A DNA stretch of 64,000 nt, from the NCBI GenBank assembly GCA_020137815.1, contig CM035356.1:1736906-1800905 (forward strand), read 5' to 3'. Below the pieces are notes generated by a model. The model had not been told where the DNA came from. It saw only the letters and a program-made list of their open reading frames with translations, and searched no databases. The position numbers and the translations under genes were made by a program. The first letter of the stretch is position 1, and the number at the start of each line of letters is the position of its first letter. This document shows, in pieces, positions 22,773-33,570 of the stretch. Origin of the DNA: Hormiphora californensis. Its lineage: Eukaryota; Ctenophora; Tentaculata; Cydippida; Pleurobrachiidae.

Positions 22773-23412
22773 ATGAGTAAGGGGGTTAGTGTTGGGTCGA
22801 TTGGGACAATCCCTGGCTGGCCACCTAATATAAACTTTACAACTACATGCAAGCTTCTACGTGGGTGCCCTGGTAAGTAGATGAGGTTCCCTGTTAATTC
22901 CTCGTTACTTCCTCGTTACTTCCTTGTTAATTCCTTGTTAAATCCTTGTTAATAAACATGCTACTGCTAACTCAACTCAATAAGTTATTTAACGATACAC
23001 TCTCCAATTCCATTGTCTATTTTGCAGGTCAGGATTCAGATGGGATGAGTGACGTGTACCCTGTGGGCTCGCTACCTCAGTGCGTAGAGGAACATTTCAA
23101 GTTTACCTGCAAGTGGAAGTCCTGTAATCGGAGGTAATAAATTCCCAGATTTTATGAAATAGTGATTTGTCTGTAATATTGGCCCTGAAGTAGATTGGCC
23201 ATATACATATTTCTATTCTCCCTTTACATGATGTGTTCCCATGCAGGTTCCAAAGCCCTGAGCAGCTGCTGGAGCACGTTGAGAGGTGTCACGTATGGGT
23301 GAATGATATCCATGAGCCAGGGTGTTGTCAGTGGGATGGGTGTCAGAGCGTAGAGTTCAAACAACTCTACAAGATCCTTGTACATATCAGAACACATTGT
23401 GACACTCAGTAA
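22773..23412 (+). CDS. Small GLI/ZIC-like two-finger C2H2 protein
   Basis: Three exons in phase (22773-22872, 23028-23133, 23247-23412) encode 123 residues. After about 55 residues there are two zinc fingers with the four-residue spacing between cysteines typical of GLI/GLIS/ZIC finger 1 and 2. Finger 1 is CKWKSCNRRFQSPEQLLEHV with RCH; finger 2 is CCQWDGCQSVEFKQLYKILV with HIRTH. Known family members have five fingers and contact DNA mainly through fingers 3-5. Here the frame ends just after finger 2 (HCDTQ, stop). A donor-like CAGTAATG overlaps the stop, so a further exon cannot be excluded. It lies between the two copies of the segmental duplication. It could be a truncated relic or a short functional protein. 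Confidence 0.6.
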
Positions 23413-24620
23413 TGCACTTCCTCAAACTGTACTTGGGTGTGGTAAGCGGTGCCATGCTATTAACAATAGTATTATTATGATTGGGTTATGAATAATATGA
23501 TGATTGATGTCGTGCTTTTAATTCTTAGGAAACCCTGTGCAACAAGTGAGTTAACTTTAAGCCTTCACCTTTGGTTAAGTTGAGTTCTTTGTATGCCTAT
23601 TTTAAGTTTAAAAGTTTATTAATAAACGACTTTGTTATTTTAGTCCGAAAGTCGGATTTAAAAAAGTTAAACTGTCCCCTTGGAGTTGGTGTGACACGCA
23701 AATAAATAAATTGTTGATCGCGGCGCGTATCAAAGTTCAAACTAACGCCGCGCGAAGCGAAATAAAATAAAAAAATAAAATCGGGTTTTTATTTCACTGG
23801 GCGCGATTATAATTTGGAATGCGCTGCAGCCCCCTCATGCGCGCACCCCCGCAACGAGGGGACTGGAGGGAATGCCGCGCGCGCGTTTGGCCTGAGCCCG
23901 GCTGGGTCGAAAATAACTTTGCGGTCGAAAAAACGGCGGTGCTTATAACTTCGGCCCCTGAAGTCCGTTTTGCTTGATTCTTTCACTAGCTGTTAGATCT
24001 GACAATTATCTACCTTGCTGTTTTTGAGAGAAGTTAATTGGACTTGAGGAGGCTGAGCAATAGCCGTTCAAAGATTGGTTGTTTTCAAAAAGTGACGTCA
24101 CAGGTCCCTGCAGGGACACTTTGTTTCAAATTTGAATTAAAATCTCGAATTTTTTTATTTTACCGCACTCGATTTTGCGGAGTTTGGTTCATATCTCCTG
24201 TTTCTGATAAGATAGAGACCTGAAACCGGTTGCATTTGAAAGCTGTTATCTTCCTCTTTCCAACGCTACCAAAACGATTTCTGTACCTTATCTGGAACCG
24301 GAGATATGATTGATTATGTATTCCCCCCTAGCGCGGTATTCCCTCCAGGCCCCTTATATTATATTATAAGGGGCCTGCAACGTATGCCAAGATTATAATC
24401 TGGGTGCCTTGCAGCGTGTTTACAGGTGCGCGCTGCCAAAAAAGTACACCTACAACCACTAAGACCGACTTTTTTCAAACGGCTATAGGGATCCCTAAAA
24501 AAGTTCAGTATTTACACAGAGTTTACACAGTCTTTACACAGTCGTTACACCCAGAGCGCCCGCGCCGCTCTGGTGTAAGACTGCGTCTTTCGCACTCGAT
24601 TTGCAGCGTTTTCGGAAACT
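23413..24620. other. Region without recognised gene between zinc-finger gene and duplication copy B
   Basis: No supported exon. It contains a GC-rich stretch (23815-23900), a single TGACGTCA-like word near 24093, and a small AT hairpin at 24352-24380 (CCCCTTATA with its complement). The junction with duplication copy B is at 24621. Confidence 0.5.
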
Positions 24621-25050
24621 TTGGTTCCCTGGCTATGCCTGGACTTTCATTCATGCTGGTGTAAGCACAGAATTATACTTCATTGTTTTGTTCAAACTTT
24701 TTTGTTTTTGCGGGGAAGGAGGGTCGAACAAGGCAGATACTTCAGACTCTCCCGCATTTTGACTAATTCCGGGAATTAGTCAATATGTGGGAATTCGAGA
24801 ATTTCCCCGTTAATTTATGATTGGACCGCTCACACACAACTGATTGTTATAGTTTCTATTTAATTAATTTAATTGGAAACTTTCCAATGCCTCTCTCCTC
24901 AGCTGTATGTCACATCTCGGTTGGAAGTTTATTGCAGTTTCACCAAACACCAGTCCCTCTGTGTTTTATGGTGTGCAGAGGGCAGTCCTCTCACAGTCCT
25001 CTCACGCACTGACTAGCGACTTGTCGGAGCAAGGAGAGGAAACATGAAGA
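24621..25050 (+). pseudogene. Duplicated cereblon exons 7 (end) and 8, decayed
   Basis: 24621-24660 repeats the end of cereblon exon 7, but bases are missing around the donor (TTCATGCTGGTGTAAGC instead of TTCATTGCTGGTGGTAAGC). Both frame and donor are therefore altered. 24904-25048 repeats exon 8 with its stop. Upstream cereblon exons are absent, so this is a non-functional 3' fragment. Confidence 0.85.
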
Positions 25051-25426
25051 TCATGTGTGTCACAGAACTCTTTTCGATAGGGACTTTGTACTTGTAACAG
25101 ATTAGTATAATAGTAGACTCGTACATAAAGGTATTTGTAAATATTTAATTACTTTTTGACTGTTTTAACTCCGACTTTTCCATTCATGAGATATGATGTG
25201 CTATATTGGATAGGACCTATCGTCCTAATACAGGTGGCAGGCACAATGTGCATGTCAATTGAACTCGCCCTTTCTAAAATTATAGTCATCTCTCGACAAC
25301 TGAACGTTGTATTTGGGGAAATTGGTTGGGGGCCCACAATACACTTTGTATTACTTGTACTAAGTTGGGTTACGAAATAACCCCTCCGGACCTTCGTGCA
25401 CTGGCAAGGGAGGGGTTAGTTACTAC

Positions 25427-27107
25427 CGTGTGCGGCAAAAAAGGCCCCCCCTAGACCACCATAGTTGCCGATGTGGTGGAGAGCTGTAACTTGGCAGGGT
25501 TGCTCCACTATGTCTATCTTGATCCTGACAGAAAAATCAGAGCTCTAGCTCAAAATTCATTTTCATGAACGGAATGAACTTCTCCGTTCCTTCGATATGA
25601 GACCCCCTCATCATTCAGAATTTTTTGCCCGTCTTTGGCTAACGATTATCTTTGTAATGAGACCAATTTGAGCATAATCTGATTACCAGGAGAGACACAG
25701 TGGAGGGTTTTCCGACCGTCACTCCTGACATGTGATCCAGGCCCGGTCACGTGGTGAAAAGTGGGTTTGGGGTGCTGTTAACATGTCTCAATAACGGATT
25801 ATTGCTCTCATATCCCTTGAATATCCCTCCACAATGCTCTCAAGTCACTTTGTGATGCTGATTGATTGGGTTCATGTCACCAGTTCTTGTCAAAGTTCTC
25901 AAGCGGCCCGTTATACGAGATCATTTCATCAAGGAGGGGCCATCTTGTGTCACTAATCAGCCTATCATCTCACATTACACTAGCCAAGGGATCTGGGGTA
26001 TTTAAATCTTCAAATGTTCATCAAAATCATTCCCAATCGTTACTTGCAATGCATTTTACACCCGCAGATGTCGCCAGTCTAATCGCTCTCCTGCGGGTGG
26101 ACTGGATTGGTGTTGTCTGTGTGTCTCTCAGTACTGCTGTTGTGGAAGCAGGACCTGTAGCAGACTTCCTCCTTCCGGATCGTCCAGGATTGTTGTTCTG
26201 GCTCAAGAAGGAAACCAACACCCTCTACCCCACCATCGAACAGGAGTTCTTTATCAAGTTTGGCCGCCATGCCCCATCCAAGAAGTCCTGCAGAAAGATC
26301 CATCGGACAGTTTCAGACGAGGGCCACTCCAAAACACAACAATCCTGGACGATCCGGAAGGAGGAAGTCTGCTACAGGTCCTGCTTCCACAACAGCAGTA
26401 CTGAGAGACACACAGACAACACCAATCCAGTCCACCCGCAGGAGAGCGATTAGACTGGCGACATCTGCGGGTGTAAAATGCATTGCAAGTAACGATTGGG
26501 AATGATTTTGATGAACATTTGAAGATTTAAATACCCCAGATCCCTTGGCTAGTGTAATGTGAGATGATAGGCTGATTAGTGACACAAGATGGCCCCTCCT
26601 TGATGAAATGATCTCGTATAACGGGCCGCTTGAGAACTTTGACAAGAACTGGTGACATGAACCCAATCAATCAGCATCACAAAGTGACTTGAGAGCATTG
26701 TGGAGGGATATTCAAGGGATATGAGAGCAATAATCCGTTATTGAGACATGTTAACAGCACCCCAAACCCACTTTTCACCACGTGACCGGGCCTGGATCAC
26801 ATGTCAGGAGTGACGGTCGGAAAACCCTCCACTGTGTCTCTCCTGGTAATCAGATTATGCTCAAATTGGTCTCATTACAAAGATAATCGTTAGCCAAAGA
26901 CGGGCAAAAAATTCTGAATGATGAGGGGGTCTCATATCGAAGGAACGGAGAAGTTCATTCCGTTCATGAAAATGAATTTTGAGCTAGAGCTCTGATTTTT
27001 CTGTCAGGATCAAGATAGACATAGTGGAGCAACCCTGCCAAGTTACAGCTCTCCACCACATCGGCAACTATGGTGGTCTAGGGGGGGCCTTTTTTTTGCC
27101 GCACACG
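25427..27107. mobile_element. Fold-back element, copy B
   Basis: Same structure as 20297-21977: ~770-bp inverted arms around a ~140-bp spacer, with very few differences. It travelled with the segmental duplication rather than inserting independently, because its flanks are also duplicated. Confidence 0.75.
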
Positions 27108-27420
27108 TTACTTGTATCGCATCGATCAGCTCACGGGAATAGGATCGATACAACGAAATACTTCCTGCCATAAATATCCTCATGCTTGTTGTCACCTGTC
27201 TGGCGCGCGCCTGACCTGCAATGCTGAAGCTTTGAGACCATGCAAGTGATCGGTATCTAGACTGCGTTATCATTGACTCAATAACTGTATCGATTAGGGG
27301 ATATCGGGGCAGGGGCAAGGCGGCTGCAAGTGACGCTGATGAATATTTATATCGTATGGACTAATTCCACAATAATGTATTGATTCCATTGATTTCTACT
27401 GTATAATTTATTATATATTT

Positions 27421-28280
27421 AGAGCAAAAACTAATTGAAATTAGTTCGCCAGAAAGGTGGCCCATTTTGAACTTACTCCTTCATTTCCGTCACCTTTGAG
27501 TTGAGGCTTCAAAGACATTGAGGTATCCGTAAACTTTTCCGCCTTCAACTCAAAGGTGACGGAAATGAAGGAGTAAGTTCAAAATGGGCCATCTTTCTGG
27601 CGAACTAATTTCAATTAGTTTTTGCTCTAAATTTGTACTCTTTTTTGGTCGTTTGAGGTCATTTATGACCTCAAACAACTAAGATAATTTTCAACTAAAG
27701 TGTTCATATGTAATTCAAATGTATCCTAGGTTGTAGGAAACTGATTTGACGAAATTTTCAAAATTCGACGTCGTTTTAACGTCGTGACGTCACATGTGAC
27801 GTCACGACGACGTAAAAAATTATGATAGACTATTTGGCCAATGAAGCACTAAACGTGTGGGAAGTTTTAAAGGCCATGGTAGTCAAGAACTGAAGTTATT
27901 GCACGAAATGTGAGTTTTTATGTGGATTTTCATATCAAGTTTTCGAGTTCCGACGCGTTTTAAGGTCTAAAAATGACAAGTTAGAGAAATTCGAGATATA
28001 GTATCTGAAAGTTCAGACAATTTGCCACTAACGATTTTCCGTCAAATCAGGAATCAGAATACGTCTTGAGGGTGTTAGAGGCGTTTGAAAATATTTGGTC
28101 TGAGATTTTTCAATGACGTCACTTTGTGACGTCACTACGGTCGTAATAGTGAATATTTTGACCTGAAACCTTAACTAATGCATGCCCCGAACGATTTCCT
28201 AACGGATAAAATTTGGTTCAAGTCTCTAGCTAGTATGGTTCGAGCTACAAGTGTTACACAGTGAAGCGTCTATATCTATA

Positions 28281-28311
<31 letters not shown>

Positions 28312-28313
28312 TT
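27421..28313. repeat. Hairpin-headed ~890-bp repeat, unit 1
   Basis: Begins with a hairpin of about 90-bp arms (AGAGCAAAAACTAATTGAAA and its complement ending near 27632). A ~600-bp conserved tail follows with TGACGTCA words, for example at 27785-27792 and 27797-27804, and the unit ends in CACAGTGAAGCGTCTATATC plus a (TATC)n run. Confidence 0.85.
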
Positions 28314-29193
28314 AGAGCAAAAACTAATTGAAATTAGTTCGCCAGAAAGGTGGCCCATTTTGAACTTACTCCTTTATTTCCGTCACCTTTGAGTTGAGGC
28401 TACAAAGACATTGAGGTATCCGTAAACTTTTCCGCCTTCAACTCAAAGGTGACGGAAATGAAGGAGTAAGTTCAAAATGGGCCACCTTTCTGGCGAACTA
28501 ATTTCAATTAGTTTTTGCTCTAAATTTGAACTCTTTTTTGGTCGTTTGAGGTCATTTATGACCTCAAACAACTTAGCAAATTGTCAACTAAAGTGTTCAA
28601 ATGTAATTCAAATATATCCTGGGTTGTAGGAAACTGATTTGACGAAATTTTCAAAATTAGACGTCGTTTTGACGTCGTGACGTCACACGTGACGTCACAA
28701 ATGACGTCGAAAATTATTACAGACTATTAGGCCTATGAAGCACTAAAAGTGTGGAAAGTTTTAAAGGGCATGGTAGTCAAGAACTGAAGTTATTGCACTA
28801 AATGTGAACTTTTATGTGGATTCTAACATCAAATTTTTGAGTTCCGACGCGTTTTAAGGTCTGAAAATGACACGTTACAGAAATTCCCGATATAGTATCT
28901 GAAAGTTCAGACAATTTGCCACTAACGATTTTCCGTCAAATCAGGAATCAGAATACTTCTTGAGGGTGCTAGAGGCGTTTGAAAATATATGGTCTGATAT
29001 TTTTCAATGACGTCACTTTGTGACGTCATTACGCCCGTCTTAGTGAACATTTTCACTTGAAACCTTAACTAATACATGCCCCGAACGATTTGCTAACGGA
29101 TAAAACTTGATTCAAGTCTCTAGCTAGTATGGTTCGGGCTACAAGTGTTACACAGTGAAGCGTCTATATCTATATATATATATATATATATAT
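28314..29193. repeat. Hairpin-headed repeat, unit 2
   Basis: Abuts unit 1 directly at the microsatellite. Same hairpin, same tail with several TGACGTCA words around 28676-28710 and 29008-29030, and the same end followed by (TA)n. Confidence 0.85.
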
Positions 29194-30000
29194 TATACCA
29201 AAACTAATTGAAATTAGTAGGCCGGAAAGGTTGCCCTATGATTTGAGCTACCTTTGCCACCGTAACATTCACGGGGTACAGACAGGGTATATAACAGATG
29301 CTTCTTCTATCTTCAAAAGGGAATGTACTGGTGCCAAAGGTAGCTCAAATCATAGGGCAACCTTTCCGGCCTACTAATTTCAATTAGTTTTGGTATAATT
29401 TGCATCATTTTTGGGATTTTTTATCCATTTAGATGTAGTAGAACAGGTAAGGAGAGGATGGAATCGCGAATTTGCAAAATTTTCATTTTTGACGTCATTT
29501 TGACGTCATAAAATGACGTCACGTCGTTATTACGTCATAATGATGACGTCATATCATCGGGATTACGTAGATGAAGATACTGACCAAGTTTGAGATCGAT
29601 TGGATGAGATTTGAGTCTGCTATGGCGAAAAAACCCATATCGTCATATCTATTTTTAAACAGTCATAACACTTTAGACGCGTTTTAAGACCCTTATACGT
29701 CTGGTTTTGAAAATTCGCTATCAAGTTTCTGAAAGTTCAGACAATTCTCTTTCCATGATATAGCCTTCGATTTTCGATTAGAATCCGTCTTCAGGGTGTA
29801 AAATGAGCTCAAAGAATTTTAGTCAGAGTCTGAAAAATGACGACTTTAAGACGTTCTGTAGGACGTTCCTGGTGATGAAAAGGGACCTCACATCGACTAA
29901 TGCACACACATCCAGTAGATCTACCAGCTGTGAAAACGAGAAGTTTCTATCTCTTTTTGTTTGGCGTGAATATGGTTTATAAAAAGCGTCTCTCCTACGC
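29194..30000. repeat. Hairpin-headed repeat, diverged unit
   Basis: The hairpin (29198-29398) shares the outer word ACTAATTGAAATTAGT and GGAAAGGTTGCCC, but the inner arm is different. The tail keeps clustered GACGTCA words (29490-29555), GCGTTTTAAG and CTGAAAGTTCAGACAATT, then ends near a (CG)n run at 29998. Confidence 0.7.
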
Positions 30001-30017
30001 GCGCGCGCGCGCGCGCA

Positions 30018-30291
30018 TATGTGTTACACTGAATCTAGGGCAAATGGGACCTGTCTGTAACTTCAGTTCCAGATGAGATAGAGACTTGAAATTTTGAACT
30101 TAAGTTAATGACCCCGAGCCGGGTATACATTCCAAATTTCAAGTCAAACGGATGAATGGGAGCCATGCTATAGCCTTCTGAAATCTGAGTTTTCAGTCAA
30201 AACACCCATAAAACGTATAACTGCGTTTCTGGCGGCGCTTTGCTGTTTGGGGAGGGGGGATGGCAACCTTTGCGCTTGCCAGCGCAGTGAT
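30018..30291. repeat. Relative of the ~300-bp repeat family
   Basis: Ends in CCTTTGCGCTTGCCAGCGCA followed by GTGA, the same 3' end as the three tandem units at 31171-32059, but the body is diverged (GTAACTTCAGTTCCAGATGA). It directly precedes hairpin unit 3. Confidence 0.6.
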
Positions 30292-30292
30292 T

Positions 30293-31168
30293 AGAGCAAA
30301 AACTAATTGAAATTAGTTCGCCAGAAAGGTGGCCCATTTTGAACTTACTCTTTCATTTCCGTCACCTTTGAGTTGAGGCTTCAAAGACATTGAGGTATCC
30401 GTAAACTTTTCCGCCTTCAACTCAAAGGTGACGGAAATGAAAGAGTAAGTTCAAAATGGGCCACCTTTCTGGCGAACTAATTTCAATTAGTTTTTGCTCT
30501 AAATTTGTGCTCTTTTTTGGTCGTTTGAGGTCATTTATGACCTCAAACAACTAAGCTAATTGTCAACTAAAGTGTTCAAATGTAATTCAAATGTATCCTG
30601 GGTTGTAGGAAACTGATTTGACGAAATTTTCAAAATTCGACGTCGTTTTGACGTCGTGACGTCACACGTGACGTCACGACGACGTAAAAAATTATGACAG
30701 ACTATTTAGTCAATGAAGCACTAAACGTGTGAAAAGTTTTAAAGGCAGCAGTAGTCAAGAACTGAAGTTATTGCACGAAATGTGAGTTTTTGTGTAGATT
30801 TAACATCAAATTTTTGAGTTCCGACGCGTTTTAAGGTCTAAAAATGACAAGTTAGAGAAAATCACTATATAGTATCTGAAAGTTCAGACAATTTACCTCT
30901 AACGATTTTCCGTCAAATCAGGAATCAGAATACGTCTTGAGGGTGTTAGGGGCGTTTGAAAATATTTGGTCTGAGAATTTTCAATGAAGTCACTTTGTGA
31001 CGTCATTACGGTCGTCATAGAGGACATTTTCACTCGAAACCTTAACTAATGCATGCCCCGAACGATTTGCTAACAGATAAAACTTGGTTCAAGTCGCTTA
31101 CTAGTATGGTTCGGGCTACAAGTGTTACACAGTGAAGCGTCTATATATATATATCTATATATATATAT
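30293..31168. repeat. Hairpin-headed repeat, unit 3
   Basis: Closest in sequence to unit 1: same hairpin (30293-30503) and tail with TGACGTCA words around 30655-30680, ending in GCGTCTATATATATATA. Confidence 0.85.
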
Positions 31169-31170
31169 AC

Positions 31171-32059
31171 CTATCGCCACACTGAATTTTCTGTTTTGGG
31201 GGTGGTGTCATAACTTGCGACCTGAATGAGTTAGCTACTTGAAATTTTTACCGTCAGTAGAGGTCTATGTGAAGCTTCTTAGTACCAAATTTCAGCCTCC
31301 TAGGTCATCTGGTTCCGGAGTTAGGAGGGGTCGAAAAGTGCCAAAATGGGCTAAAACTTCAAAATTGTTATATCTACGCTGTTGGCAAGCGGGCCCACTT
31401 TTTCGGGAAAAGTTTTAGGGGGGAGGGGATGGGGCCACCTTTGCGCTTGCCAGCGCAGTGATATATATATACCTATCGCCACACTGAATTTTCTGTTTTG
31501 GGGGTGGTGTCATAACTTGCGACCGGAGTGAGCTAGCTACTTCAAATTTTTACCATCAGTAGAGGTCTATGGGAAGCTTCTAAGTTCCAAATTTCAGCCT
31601 CCTAGCTCATCTGGTTCCGGAGTTAGGAGAGGTCGAAAAGTGCCAAAATGAGCTAAAACTTCAAAATTGTTATATCTACGCTGTTGGCAAGCGGGCCCAC
31701 TTTTTCGGGAAAAGTTTTTGGGGGGATGGGATGGGGCCACCTTTGCGCTTGCCAGCGCAGTGATATACCTATCGCCACACTGAATTTTCTGTTTTGGGGG
31801 TGGTGTCATAACTTGCGACCGGAATGAGCTAGCTATTTCAAATTTTTACCGTCAGTAGAGGTCTATGTGAAGCTTCTTAGTATCAAATTTCAGCCTCCTA
31901 GCTCATCTGGTTCCGGAGTTAGGAGGGGTCGAAAAGTTCCAAAATGGGCTAAAACTTCAAAATTGTTATATCTACGCTGTTGGCAAGCGGGCCCACTTTT
32001 TCGGGAAAAGTTTTTGGGGGGATGGGATGGGGCCACCTTTGCGCTTGCCAGCGCAGTGA
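31171..32059. repeat. Three tandem copies of a ~300-bp repeat
   Basis: Units start CTATCGCCACACTGAATTTT at 31171, 31473 and 31769, and each ends TTGCGCTTGCCAGCGCAGTG. They differ at only a few positions. No coding content. Units are joined through short AT microsatellites. Confidence 0.9.
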
Positions 32060-32601
32060 TTTTATTTTAAGGCCGATATTGGCCCCCCCCCCTTTTCAGC
32101 TTCGGTTAATAAGTTGGCATGCGCTGCAGACCCCAAGTGCGCGCGTTTTCCACGGCTTCTAGGGCCTGTAGCATAGGCCAAGTTAATAAGTTTTTCAAGA
32201 AAGTAAAAACGCTGCCTTATCCCGCAACCCGGGTGATAGTTGGTCAAAAAGCCCTTCCTTGAATAGCGCTACCTTATAGCTTATCCCACACTGTATATGA
32301 CAAGATGGCTGGCATGCGCTGTTAGCGTTAGGGCTGGGATTCGAGTTGTGGTTAGAAATTGCTTTGCCCGTTTGAGATAACCTAGACCTATCAAGTATCA
32401 GATAATCTTTGAAGAAGCCAAAACGGTTGAGTGGTTAATTAGTGGTTAGTGCAGGGTATTTTTGGCAGCACACACCTGTGAATAGGGCTTAAACATCCAG
32501 ATCGTAACGGAGCCCCAAGAGGTTGCCAGAGCCCAGAGCACAAACTTCCGCCCTTCCATAACCCAAATCGAGTGAAATATAGTTATTCTTCCCTAGCAAC
32601 C
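32060..32601. other. Gene-free stretch and 5' flank of the VHL-domain gene
   Basis: No supported exon. It holds the presumed promoter and 5' leader of the downstream gene; no TATA box or other site can be assigned with confidence. Confidence 0.4.
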
Positions 32602-33171
32602 ATGGCTGAAGAACTGAACGTTTTAAGCACCCGTTACGAGCTGGAGAACTGTTCAGACGAAGTGCTGGAGCGCAGTTTAACCTTCGTCTCCAGGGAAGTG
32701 GTCACTGAGTACATCTTCCACCTCCGCAAGGAGAATGCAGCTTTGAAAGCCATGCTGACAACATCCGTCCCACCACCCTCGGGCCCACCACCAGCGGGTG
32801 CTCCTATTATCTGCAGTGCCCCGCCACTTCTACCCGAGCTAGAGATCCCTGAAGATGAAATAAAGGCAGCCAACATGAAGTCCTCCCGTGCACAGATCAA
32901 ATTCACTGCTCACTTTACCAACCAATCCAATGGTCCCGTTAACCTCATCTGGAAAGATTACGAGGGGAAGGAAGTTCTTGTTCGGATGTACATTGAGCAG
33001 GAGGTGGTACACGGGGAGGCAACTTACCTGACGCATCCCTTTATTGTGAGAGATAGCGTTAAAAAGAAGTTGAAAAGGTTCAACTGTAATGGTGTTAAAG
33101 ATATTGTGTTTGAGGGTCTGAATTTTGGGGTTGAGCACAACGGTTCTGTTATTGTTGAGATTGTCGATTAG
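32602..33171 (+). CDS. VHL beta-domain protein
   Basis: Single-exon, 189 residues from the ATG in a good initiation context (ACCATGG at 32600); an upstream in-frame ATG at 32572 has a weaker context. Residues 1-50 look helical/coiled-coil (SREVVTEYIFHLRKENAAL), then a proline-rich linker. A VHL beta domain follows (about 100-150): HFTNQSNGPVNLIWKDYEGK followed later by ATYLTHPFIVRD. VHL binds hydroxylated HIF-alpha through this domain and delivers it to CUL2. The TH..RD strand is kept, but the tryptophan of human WLFRD is replaced (PFIVRD). No clear alpha-domain BC-box for Elongin C is seen after it. It may be an atypical VHL or a VHL-like protein. Confidence 0.75.
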   Translation: MAEELNVLSTRYELENCSDEVLERSLTFVSREVVTEYIFHLRKENAALKAMLTTSVPPPSGPPPAGAPIICSAPPLLPELEIPEDEIKAANMKSSRAQIKFTAHFTNQSNGPVNLIWKDYEGKEVLVRMYIEQEVVHGEATYLTHPFIVRDSVKKKLKRFNCNGVKDIVFEGLNFGVEHNGSVIVEIVD

Positions 33172-33570
33172 GACCGGACTGCTCACTTACAATTCTGCTG
33201 CAAAAAATCTGTAGATTTACCGGACGTTAATTTACCGAAACCTCAATTTTCAGGACGAATGTTTTTCTCGAGGATTCTGGTTAATTGAGGTTTGGCTGTC
33301 CTTTTATTACAGTAGATAGGAAACCGGGGGGTTTAGATAATTCATTCCAGAGTGATTATTGAGAGTGATGACAGAGTTTTTTTGTTTGGCAATTGTTTGT
33401 TTATGTATAAATTTTCGCAGTGTACAGACTTGTTATTGACCAAACATTACTTATTATGCCAGTTAGATGTTTATGTTATTCAAAGTGTCTAAATTTGTCT
33501 ACAAAAGTCAATATACCAGATCTACAGTATACTATCACACCTCCGTCCCTTGTAGGACAAGATCGTGAGA

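Larger units (their letters stand above)
24621..27205. repeat. Segmental duplication, copy B
   Basis: Direct copy of 19490-22075 with scattered substitutions and small indels. It includes a second copy of the fold-back element (25427-27107). The right end stops in the first bases of the hAT-like miniature element seen complete in copy A. Confidence 0.85.

Noticed and set aside
27421-31168. CRISPR-like array because of regular hairpin repeats
   Set aside because: Units are ~880 bp with long arms and no short spacers; the surrounding genes are eukaryotic with introns.
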